Shown here piece by piece: positions 1 through 6,051 of a stretch of DNA of 6,616 nucleotides (the first letter of the stretch is position 1; every line of letters starts with the position of its first letter). The DNA is taken from assembly GCA_947461155.1 (NCBI GenBank), contig CANHKE010000076.1, forward strand, positions 1 to 6,616, read 5' to 3'. This DNA comes from Cytophagaceae bacterium. GTDB taxonomy: Bacteria; Bacteroidota; Bacteroidia; Cytophagales; Spirosomataceae. The notes beneath the pieces are model-generated. The model was not told the DNA's origin, did no database searches, and saw only the letters and a list, made by a program, of their open reading frames with translations. Both the position numbers and the translations under genes were made by a program.

Positions 1-1032
1 CTTTAATTCGTCATTATCCGCTTTGATTGATGCCTCAATTTTATTGATTTGAGACTGATATACTGGCTTTTGCTTCGGTTGAGCCGTTTTCAACTTCGCT
101 TTCACACGTTTCAACTCATCCACATAAACCTCAGCCTTATCCTTTTGAGAAGCTACTTTACGTTTTGCATTATCCACTTTAATCGCAGTTTCCGCAATTT
201 TATTTACCTCATCTTTCAACGTATTGATCTTATTTTCATACAATAAGCCCAAGTTGAACAAGTTCATCACATCCTTGGGATCCTTTTCAACAGATCCTTT
301 CAACTGTACAATCGCTTGATCGATCCGATTAAATGAAATCAACATATTGAATTTCTCATTACGCAAATCCTTATTTGACGGATACATCGCAATTCCCTTA
401 TCCAATAAGGCCAAAGCCTGCTCTTCTTCCTTAGCAGCCTTGTAAATCTGTGACAAACCATAAATAATAGCCACATCCTTACCACCAATCGACATGTAAC
501 GCTCATACGCCTTACGTGCCTCAGCATCTTTTTGACATAACTGAGCTACTACACCCGTGTACATCGCAGACATCGTATCCTGCGAAGCAATTTCAGATGC
601 CCTTGACATGAATCGAAATGACGCATTGTAATCTTTACCTTGGTACTTAGCAACACCCACACTCATCAAAGCCACATATGCCTTTCCTTTACCTTCCAAT
701 AACTTTTCAGCCTCCTTTGCAAAAGAACCCTTCTTGCCATCTTTAGTATCTAATTTAACCGCCTCAGCGATGTATTCGATACCCTTAAATGATGCATCCA
801 AGTCCGACAAAGAAACCGTTGAATCCGGAAACGATGCCAAATCAAAATAGGCATTCGCACGATCCAACCATAATCTCGGTTTTGTAGGTGCTTTTTTAAC
901 AGCCTCATCCGACTTCTTAACAGCTTCCAGCGTGGCTTTTTTAGACGCCTCCATAGCTAATTGATCTACCTGTCCGAATGTCGAACCTGCAGCCATCGCC
1001 ACAGTAAACAAGGTTAAAATGATTTTTTTCAT
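1..1032 (-). CDS. Secreted TPR-repeat protein with charged C-terminal coiled coil (partial, C-terminus off the left edge)
   Basis: An open frame of 344 codons runs from an ATG at 1032-1030 to the left edge without a stop, so the C-terminus is missing. Residues 1-20 look like a Sec signal peptide: MKK, then a hydrophobic core, then a small-residue stretch ending STFG before QVDQ. No lipobox cysteine is present, so the product is probably periplasmic or secreted, not a lipoprotein. Residues about 50-265 are helical with TPR-like spacing; the clearest repeats are around 125-150 (KYQGKDYNASF), 157-182, 187-219 (YGLSQIYKAAKEEEQALALL), 221-253 and 255 onward (LFNLGLLYEN). From about 270 the chain becomes a Lys/Glu-rich heptad-like region, probably coiled coil. 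TPR domains bind other proteins; no catalytic motif is visible, so no function is assigned. The gene lies just downstream of gyrA on the same strand. Its start is preceded by an A/T-rich leader without a Shine-Dalgarno motif, as is usual in Bacteroidota. The reading frame is seen directly; the fold is inferred from the repeat pattern. Confidence 0.85.
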   Translation of the reverse strand, partial: MKKIILTLFTVAMAAGSTFGQVDQLAMEASKKATLEAVKKSDEAVKKAPTKPRLWLDRANAYFDLASFPDSTVSLSDLDASFKGIEYIAEAVKLDTKDGKKGSFAKEAEKLLEGKGKAYVALMSVGVAKYQGKDYNASFRFMSRASEIASQDTMSAMYTGVVAQLCQKDAEARKAYERYMSIGGKDVAIIYGLSQIYKAAKEEEQALALLDKGIAMYPSNKDLRNEKFNMLISFNRIDQAIVQLKGSVEKDPKDVMNLFNLGLLYENKINTLKDEVNKIAETAIKVDNAKRKVASQKDKAEVYVDELKRVKAKLKTAQPKQKPVYQSQINKIEASIKADNDELK

Positions 1033-1046
1033 ATTTGTTATAGATT

Positions 1047-1073
1047 AAAAAAAGCCCGCGCTTTCGCGCAGGC
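1047..1073 (-). terminator. Intrinsic terminator of gyrA
   Basis: Read on the minus strand, GCCTGCGC - GAAA - GCGCGGGC forms an 8-bp GC-rich stem (one G-T wobble) closed by a GAAA tetraloop and followed directly by seven T. It begins 8 bp after the gyrA stop codon. This is a textbook rho-independent terminator. The U-tract ends only 14 nt before the ATG of the downstream TPR gene, so it may also act as a partial terminator or attenuator for that gene. Confidence 0.9.
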
Positions 1074-1081
1074 TGGTAAAA

Positions 1082-3667
1082 TTATTCTTCTGTTTGCTCG
1101 TCAGCACCTTCCACATTTGGAGTCTCCTCCCCTGCTTCATCTACTGATGTTTGATCAATCACCGCACCTTCCACTATTTCTACACCCTCTACCAACACGA
1201 CCTCTTCCGGCTCTGGCTCTTTTTCAATTTTAGTTACGGATGAGATTTCGTCCGACTCGTTTTTCAAACGAATCAACTTCACCCCTTGCGTATTTCGACC
1301 CATCACACGAAGCTCTGCAACACTCGTGCGAATCAAAATACCCGCTTTCGTAATAATCATCAAGTCATTATTATCATTCACTTCCTTGATGGCAACCAAA
1401 TTACCCGTCTTCTCCGTGATATTCAAGGCTTTAACCCCTTTTCCTCCACGATTAGTCAAACGGTAATCTTCCACCTCCGAACGCTTACCAAATCCTTTTT
1501 CAGACACAACCAATAACTGTTGTACCTCCGGATCTGACACACAAACCATACCAACAACCTTCTCCGTAGCAATCGATTCATCGATCCAAATACCCTTCAC
1601 ACCCGCAGCTGTACGACCCATCGGACGCACACGCGTCTCTTCAAAACGGACCGAACGACCTGTATTCGTCGCAATTACGATTTGGTTATTTCCGTTTGTT
1701 AACGCAACGTCCAATAAACGGTCTCCTTCACGAATCGTAATGGCATTAATACCATTTTGACGTGGACGCGAATAAGCTTCTAACGACGTTTTCTTAATCG
1801 TTCCATCTTCCGTACACATCACAATGAAATTATTATCAATGTAATCCGGATCCGTAATCGACTTCACATTAATCACCGCACGAATCGTATCCCCATTCTC
1901 AATATTCATCATATTTTGAATTGGACGGCCTTTCGAGTTTTTCGATCCCTCTGGAACCGCATAAACACGTAACCAGAAACATTTTCCACGCTCCGTAAAG
2001 AATAACAACCAATTGTGCATCGTTGCTGAGAACAAATGCTCCGTGTAATCATCATCTTTCGTGATAACCGCGCGCGATCCTACTCCACCACGTGTCTGTG
2101 AACGATACTCGGTAATCGGCGTACGTTTAATATATCCCTGAGCGGAAACCGTAATCAACATCTCATCATCCGCAATCATATCCTCTACCGAGAACTCCTC
2201 ATCCGTCATGTTGATTTGCGTCCGACGCTCATCGCCATAACGCTGCTTCATCTCCAATAACTCATCTTTGATAATCTGCAATTGACGATCCGGCTTTGCC
2301 AAAATATCCTCCAAATCATCAATCAATTTCATGATCTCCGCATATTCATTCATGATCTTCTCACGCTCCATTCCAGTTAAGCGCTGTAAACGCATCTCCA
2401 AAATAGCCTTCGATTGAATCTCAGATAAATTAAACGTACTCATCAAACCTTCCTGCGCCGCATTCGGATCCTTCGAATTACGAATCAACTTAATCACCGC
2501 ATCTAAATTATCCAACGCAATAATAAAGCCTTCCAAAATATGCGCACGCTTACGCGCCTCACGCAAATCAAACTGCGTACGGCGTATAATCACCTCATTC
2601 CGATGCTCCACAAAATGGTGAATCAAATCCTTCAGATTCAACATCATTGGACGACCCTTCACCAAAGCCACATTATTCACACTAAACGAAGATTGCAAGG
2701 CCGAAAACTTATACAAGTTATTCAACACCACATTCGCAACCGCATCACGCTTCAAATCAAAAACAATGCGCATTCCTTGACGATCCGACTCATCACGTAT
2801 CTCCGAAATACCTTCGATACGCTTGTCATTCACCAAATCCGCACATTGCTTAATCAACGATGCCTTGTTGACCATATACGGAATCTCCGACACAATAATC
2901 TGCTCTTTACCATTCTTATTGGTATCAAACGTCGCATTTCCACGTACCACAATCCGACCTCTACCTGTCTCAAATGCGTTCTTTATCCCTTGAACACCAT
3001 AGATCGTTCCTCCAGTAGGAAAATCGGGTGCCTTGATATACTGCATCAATTCCGGAATCGTAATATCCCGATTATCAATATATGCACCAATACCATCTAC
3101 CACCTCCGTCAAATTGTGTGGCGCCATATTTGTCGCCATACCCACCGCAATACCCGAAGTACCATTCAATAATAAATTGGGAATCTTAGCTGGCAAAACG
3201 GAAGGCTCATCCAATGAATCATCAAAGTTAGGCTGAAAATCAACCGTCTCCTTGTTTAAATCACCCAACATCTCATCCGCAATACGCTTCAAACGTGCCT
3301 CCGTATAACGCATCGCTGCCGGCGAATCTCCATCTACCGAACCAAAGTTACCTTGGCCATCCACTAATGGATAACGCAATGACCAATCTTGGGCCATACG
3401 CACCATCGTGTCATAGACAGATGAATCACCATGTGGGTGATACTTACCTAAAACTTCACCGACAATACGCGCCGATTTCTTATATGACTTATTGTAACTT
3501 ACCCCCAACTCCTCCATACCGTACAACACCCGACGGTGCACCGGCTTCAAACCGTCGCGCACATCAGGCAAGGCACGAGAAACTATGACCGACATTGAAT
3601 AATCAATGTACGCCCCTCTCATTTCATCTTCGATGTTGATTGGGATAATATTCGTTTGTAATGACAT
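1082..3667 (-). CDS. gyrA: DNA gyrase subunit A
   Basis: An 861-residue ORF, close to the usual GyrA length (E. coli about 875). GyrA with GyrB forms the A2B2 type II topoisomerase that introduces negative supercoils using ATP; GyrA carries the DNA cleavage site and the DNA-wrapping domain. The breakage-reunion domain spans about residues 8-480. The catalytic tyrosine is Tyr121 in [10 protein letters not shown]. The quinolone-determining segment reads [11 protein letters not shown], with Ser82 and Asp86 at the positions of E. coli Ser83 and Asp87, so the common resistance substitutions are absent. The C-terminal beta-pinwheel covers about 495-812. The blade-1 GyrA box is the degenerate QTRGGVG (524-530), and a second box-like TNRGGKG sits at 738-744. 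Residues 815-861 form a Glu/Asp-rich tail. A pinwheel carrying GyrA-box motifs favours GyrA over ParC. gyrB is not in the window. The start is the first ATG of the frame and fits the conserved N-terminus ([19 protein letters not shown]). An intrinsic terminator follows the stop. Confidence 0.98.
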   Translation of the reverse strand: MSLQTNIIPINIEDEMRGAYIDYSMSVIVSRALPDVRDGLKPVHRRVLYGMEELGVSYNKSYKKSARIVGEVLGKYHPHGDSSVYDTMVRMAQDWSLRYPLVDGQGNFGSVDGDSPAAMRYTEARLKRIADEMLGDLNKETVDFQPNFDDSLDEPSVLPAKIPNLLLNGTSGIAVGMATNMAPHNLTEVVDGIGAYIDNRDITIPELMQYIKAPDFPTGGTIYGVQGIKNAFETGRGRIVVRGNATFDTNKNGKEQIIVSEIPYMVNKASLIKQCADLVNDKRIEGISEIRDESDRQGMRIVFDLKRDAVANVVLNNLYKFSALQSSFSVNNVALVKGRPMMLNLKDLIHHFVEHRNEVIIRRTQFDLREARKRAHILEGFIIALDNLDAVIKLIRNSKDPNAAQEGLMSTFNLSEIQSKAILEMRLQRLTGMEREKIMNEYAEIMKLIDDLEDILAKPDRQLQIIKDELLEMKQRYGDERRTQINMTDEEFSVEDMIADDEMLITVSAQGYIKRTPITEYRSQTRGGVGSRAVITKDDDYTEHLFSATMHNWLLFFTERGKCFWLRVYAVPEGSKNSKGRPIQNMMNIENGDTIRAVINVKSITDPDYIDNNFIVMCTEDGTIKKTSLEAYSRPRQNGINAITIREGDRLLDVALTNGNNQIVIATNTGRSVRFEETRVRPMGRTAAGVKGIWIDESIATEKVVGMVCVSDPEVQQLLVVSEKGFGKRSEVEDYRLTNRGGKGVKALNITEKTGNLVAIKEVNDNNDLMIITKAGILIRTSVAELRVMGRNTQGVKLIRLKNESDEISSVTKIEKEPEPEEVVLVEGVEIVEGAVIDQTSVDEAGEETPNVEGADEQTEE

Positions 3668-3686
3668 AAATAATGATTTGATTCGT

Positions 3687-3710
3687 TGAACAACCCATGT
3701 TCATTTTTTT
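3687..3710. promoter_or_regulatory. Stem-loop or palindromic site in the gyrA leader
   Basis: TGAACA - ACCCA - TGTTCA is a perfect inverted repeat with 6-bp arms at 3687-3703, followed on the plus strand by seven T (3704-3710). Read on the minus strand it is A7 followed by the same hairpin, ending 19 bp before the gyrA ATG, inside the probable 5' leader. On the plus strand it has the shape of a weak intrinsic terminator, but there is no plus-strand gene for it to serve. It could be a leader hairpin affecting gyrA translation, a protein-binding palindrome, or chance in AT-rich DNA. Confidence 0.3.
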
Positions 3711-3747
3711 CTGCTGAATAGAAAAAAACAGAGATTTTCAATAGGTA

Positions 3748-3778
3748 CAAATATCTCAAATTCTGCCTATTTTTCCAA
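3748..3778 (-). promoter_or_regulatory. Candidate gyrA promoter (Bacteroidota -33/-7 type)
   Basis: On the minus strand, TTG (3778-3776) is followed after 20 bp by GATATTTG (3755-3748). This matches the Bacteroidota housekeeping pattern (TTTG at -33, TAnnTTTG at -7, spacer about 19-21) at all but one defined position of the -7 box and one of the -33 box. Transcription would start near 3741, giving a leader of about 75 nt before the gyrA ATG. It lies in the 157-bp gap between the lacI-type gene and gyrA, where a promoter is expected. AT-rich sequence yields such matches by chance, so this is tentative. Confidence 0.4.
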
Positions 3779-3801
3779 GAAAAAATTCAGTAAAAATTAC
3801 G

Positions 3802-3830
3802 AAAAATTAGCAGGCCAGAAATAGCCCCTA
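3802..3830 (-). terminator. Possible intrinsic terminator of the lacI-type gene
   Basis: Starting at the stop codon itself, the minus strand reads TAG-GGGC, an 8-nt loop, then GCCT-G-CTA. These pair as seven base pairs (one G-T wobble) with a single bulged G, followed by A and five T (3806-3802). The position right at the end of the gene fits a terminator that separates this unit from gyrA. The stem is modest and the T-tract short, so confidence is moderate. Confidence 0.4.
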
Positions 3831-4850
3831 TTTCACGCGAATAGATGATTCACGCACAATTAATTTGGTCTTCAAAACCTCAATAACAGGAGAATCTCCC
3901 GCATTTTTTCCTTCAATTTGATCGATCAATAATTTCAAGGCCAACTGCCCTATTTCTTCTAATGGCTGCGCCACAGATGAAATCGAAGGTGAAACAACCG
4001 AACAAACTGGTTCATTATTAAAACTCACTATTTTCACGTCCTCCGGTACCCGAATCTTCAACTGACGCAATGCCGTCAAAACCCCTAAAGCCAAGCGATC
4101 AGAAACCACTAAAATACCATCTGGAGCATTCTCCATATGCATCAATTCATGCGTTTGGGAAGTTGCCGTATCCTGAAAATAATCCGAATGGATAATCAAA
4201 CTTGGATCTGCCTCGATTCCTGCCTCATTCAAAGCACGCAAATAGCCCAACCGACGCTGATTACTTACCGATACGCTCTTAGGCCCTGCCAAAAAAGCAA
4301 TCCGCTTACATCCATTTTCCAATAAGTGCTTCACAGCTTCATAAGCTGATTGCTCATTGTCAACCATCACTTTGGAGGCATGAATCTCATCACTATCTCG
4401 GTCAAAAAACACCAACGGTATTCCGCGACGCTGCAAGCGATTTAAATGATCTAAATTAACCGTCTCCCGCGAAAGTGAGATAATAATCCCCTCTACCTGA
4501 GAACGAGACAAGTTCTGAATATTAGTCAATTCCCGCTCATAAGACTCCTGCGTCTGCGTAATCAGCAACGAATACCCAGCCGCAATGGCAGCTTCTTCAA
4601 TCGCCTTCACGACCGTTGAAAAAAAGTAATACCCCAAATCAGGGACAATTAAGCCCAAGGTTTTGGTTTTACTTTTCACTAAACTTGTGGCTAAAACATT
4701 TGGCTGATAATCGAGCTCAGCAGCCAAATCAAGAACTGATTTCTTTGTATCCGGATGAATATCCGGCAAATCACGCAATGCACGCGAAACAGTTGCTACC
4801 GATACATTCAACTGCTTGGCAATATCCTTGATCGTAACCTGATGACGCAT
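3828..4850 (-). CDS. LacI/GalR-family transcriptional regulator
   Basis: A 340-residue protein of normal LacI-family length. The N-terminal helix-turn-helix is at residues 5-25 (VTIKDIAKQLNVSVATVSRAL), followed by the hinge region (YQPNVLATSLVKSKT, 48-62) with Leu57 at the position that inserts into the operator minor groove. Residues about 63-335 are the periplasmic-binding-protein-like effector domain, with family landmarks KTLGLIVPD, R200-LGYLRAL, VVSDRLALGVL (248-258), FNNEP (277-281) and PSISSVAQP (288-296). Such proteins usually bind operators as dimers and respond to a sugar or purine-like ligand; the ligand cannot be read from the sequence. No transporter or carbohydrate enzyme lies beside it here, so the regulon is unknown. 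It starts 42 bp after folB, far enough for its own control region, which contains two 10-bp palindromes that may be an autoregulatory operator. The first ATG (MRHQVTIKDIA) puts the HTH at the usual distance from the start. Confidence 0.95.
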   Translation of the reverse strand: MRHQVTIKDIAKQLNVSVATVSRALRDLPDIHPDTKKSVLDLAAELDYQPNVLATSLVKSKTKTLGLIVPDLGYYFFSTVVKAIEEAAIAAGYSLLITQTQESYERELTNIQNLSRSQVEGIIISLSRETVNLDHLNRLQRRGIPLVFFDRDSDEIHASKVMVDNEQSAYEAVKHLLENGCKRIAFLAGPKSVSVSNQRRLGYLRALNEAGIEADPSLIIHSDYFQDTATSQTHELMHMENAPDGILVVSDRLALGVLTALRQLKIRVPEDVKIVSFNNEPVCSVVSPSISSVAQPLEEIGQLALKLLIDQIEGKNAGDSPVIEVLKTKLIVRESSIRVK

Positions 4851-4851
4851 A

Positions 4852-4877
4852 TATAGCTATAATTTAATTCGAATTTA
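4852..4877. promoter_or_regulatory. Paired palindromes before the lacI-type gene, candidate operator
   Basis: Two perfect 10-bp palindromes, TATAGCTATA (4852-4861) and AATTCGAATT (4866-4875), lie 4 bp apart in the 42-bp gap before the regulator. The second has the central CG typical of LacI-family operators. On the minus strand it overlaps TAAATTCG (4877-4870), one base away from the Bacteroidota -7 consensus TAnnTTTG, so binding there could block the gene's own promoter. That role is inferred; short palindromes are easily formed in AT-rich DNA. Confidence 0.35.
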
Positions 4878-4892
4878 CACTCTTTTTTTTAA

Positions 4893-5264
4893 TTAAACAC
4901 GCACAGCCGTTTCCCGCCAAATCACGCTGGAATTACCAGCAACCATCCCCATCGGCGGATTTTCCTTACGAATTTGTATTTCCATTTCAACAAAATCAGG
5001 ATGCAATGCTTTGAATCGAAAGGCTATTTGCTCGCAAAGCGTTTCCAATAAATCTACCGGATTACGCATCACCTCCTCACAAACCTGATACAATTGACCA
5101 TAATCCATCGTCCGACGAATATCATCCGCAAATTCATGACTTATTTGCTTCGTTATAGACACATGGAGGACAAACCAATTGCCCAATATCCGCTCCTCAG
5201 CAAAAAGACCATGGTAGCCAAATAAACGCACCTCATCCAAACGCACTTCATATGTCCGCATCAT
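4893..5264 (-). CDS. folB: Dihydroneopterin aldolase
   Basis: A 123-residue protein of typical FolB length (about 115-125). It converts 7,8-dihydroneopterin to 6-hydroxymethyl-7,8-dihydropterin and glycolaldehyde in cytoplasmic tetrahydrofolate synthesis, usually as an octamer of the tunnel fold. Landmarks occur in family order: VRLFGYHGLFAEER (12-25) with the conserved Glu24, MDYGQLY (53-59) with Tyr55, DLLETLCEQIA (71-81) with the pterin-binding Glu74, and IRKENPPMG (98-106) with catalytic Lys100. These match the positions known from characterised aldolases (S. aureus Glu22, Tyr54, Lys100). The proline usually following the lysine is replaced by KENPP. Either Met1 or the adjacent Met2 could be the start. 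It begins 2 bp after the stop of the DivIVA-type gene, so the two are very probably co-transcribed and perhaps translationally coupled. No other folate gene is in the window. Confidence 0.93.
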   Translation of the reverse strand: MMRTYEVRLDEVRLFGYHGLFAEERILGNWFVLHVSITKQISHEFADDIRRTMDYGQLYQVCEEVMRNPVDLLETLCEQIAFRFKALHPDFVEMEIQIRKENPPMGMVAGNSSVIWRETAVRV

Positions 5265-5266
5265 CC

Positions 5267-6019
5267 CTAATTAATATCTCCTACCTTTCCACGTGGACCA
5301 CTCGACTTTGCGTAAGCCTCCAACACTTTATTCAATGTAGGCAATCCATCGTCTTCAATCGTATTCGCATCTAAATGATTGGTTTTTTTAGGCTTTGCTG
5401 CCGACTTATCTTTGACTTTTTCAACAGGTTTCACAGCCGTTTTACTTGATTTGGCTGGTGCCTTTTTCTTCGCAACAACTACTTTCTTTTTCTCCACCTG
5501 AATAGGCGTCGGTTGTGGTACTTGCTTTTTCCATTTGGCCAATTGGTCCATGGTTTGCTGGGAAAGTTCCAGCATTTGCCCCGCAATTTCTTGTTGGACC
5601 GCCTCCAACCGCACCATCTCCCGCTGCTTTTCCTTTAGTTCTTGGTCAACTTGGGCCAACATTTGCTTGCGTTCATTTTCGAGCAAAAGCGCTGATTTCT
5701 TAACGGCCTTTTCAGCCTCTTCAACAATCGATTCAGCCTTTTTACGGGCATCCGCTAATTGAGTTTCAGCCTCTTTTTCAACTTTTTGTTGCCACATTTG
5801 CTGCGCTTCTTCCGCTAATTTCATCGCACGAAACAAAGAGGATTCCACCTCGCGCAAACGATTAACTTCCAACTCAAGTTGCTGAATCTTCGCCTGCATC
5901 TCCTGCTCATTACGGGCAGTATCTGTGGCAAATTGATCGACCGATTCAACGTAGGCTTGCACCTCGGCCACATCGTATCCACGAAAACCTTTGGAAAATG
6001 AAACTGCTGATATGCTCAT
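5267..6019 (-). CDS. DivIVA-family coiled-coil protein with lysine-rich tail
   Basis: A 250-residue protein. Residues 5-25 match the DivIVA N-terminal signature (VSFSKGFRGYDVAEVQAYV); Phe12 and Arg13 align with the B. subtilis DivIVA residues (Phe17, Arg18) that insert into the membrane. Residues about 36-165 are a long Glu/Lys/Gln-rich coiled coil, including the segment REVESSLFRAMKLAEEAQ, which resembles the second DivIVA coiled-coil region. Residues 177-212 are low complexity, with 15 lysines in 36 positions mixed with Ala, Pro and Val, probably disordered and basic. The C-terminus ends in a non-repetitive segment (DDGLPTLNKVLEAYAKSSG) that may be a short binding helix. No signal peptide or membrane helix is seen. 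In Gram-positive bacteria DivIVA proteins mark curved membrane at septa and poles and recruit partners; the role in Bacteroidota is not established, so a scaffold role is inference. It follows the WD40 gene by 32 bp and precedes folB by 2 bp. Confidence 0.88.
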   Translation of the reverse strand: MSISAVSFSKGFRGYDVAEVQAYVESVDQFATDTARNEQEMQAKIQQLELEVNRLREVESSLFRAMKLAEEAQQMWQQKVEKEAETQLADARKKAESIVEEAEKAVKKSALLLENERKQMLAQVDQELKEKQREMVRLEAVQQEIAGQMLELSQQTMDQLAKWKKQVPQPTPIQVEKKKVVVAKKKAPAKSSKTAVKPVEKVKDKSAAKPKKTNHLDANTIEDDGLPTLNKVLEAYAKSSGPRGKVGDIN

Positions 6020-6051
6020 ATAATAGACTTATGTGGTAAAATAAAAAACCT

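Noticed and set aside
339..527. 62-codon minus-strand frame inside the TPR gene
   Set aside because: It overlaps the much longer TPR frame on the same strand in another phase and has no recognisable features.
2540..3172. 210-codon open frame on the plus strand inside gyrA
   Set aside because: It is antisense to highly conserved gyrA coding sequence, has low-complexity His/Ile/Arg/Thr-rich composition and no recognisable domain; it is a shadow of gyrA codon usage.
3295..3588. 97-codon plus-strand frame opposite the gyrA N-terminal region
   Set aside because: It mirrors the conserved quinolone-region codons of gyrA and has no domain or plausible promoter; antisense shadow.
3722..3757. Second possible terminator before gyrA: GAGAT/ATCTC stem with an adjoining TTT/AAA, then TG and seven T on the minus strand
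   Set aside because: The stem has only two GC pairs and a bulge, and it overlaps the candidate gyrA promoter; the hairpin at the lacI-type stop codon is the better terminator candidate.
5515..5762. Two overlapping plus-strand frames opposite the DivIVA-type gene
   Set aside because: Both are composition artefacts of the opposite coiled-coil coding sequence, rich in Ala/Ser/Phe/Trp, with no family resemblance.
6020..6051. Gap between the WD40 and DivIVA-type genes examined for a promoter or terminator
   Set aside because: It contains T-rich sequence but no convincing stem-loop and no -33/-7 pair, so it is treated as an intra-operon spacer.
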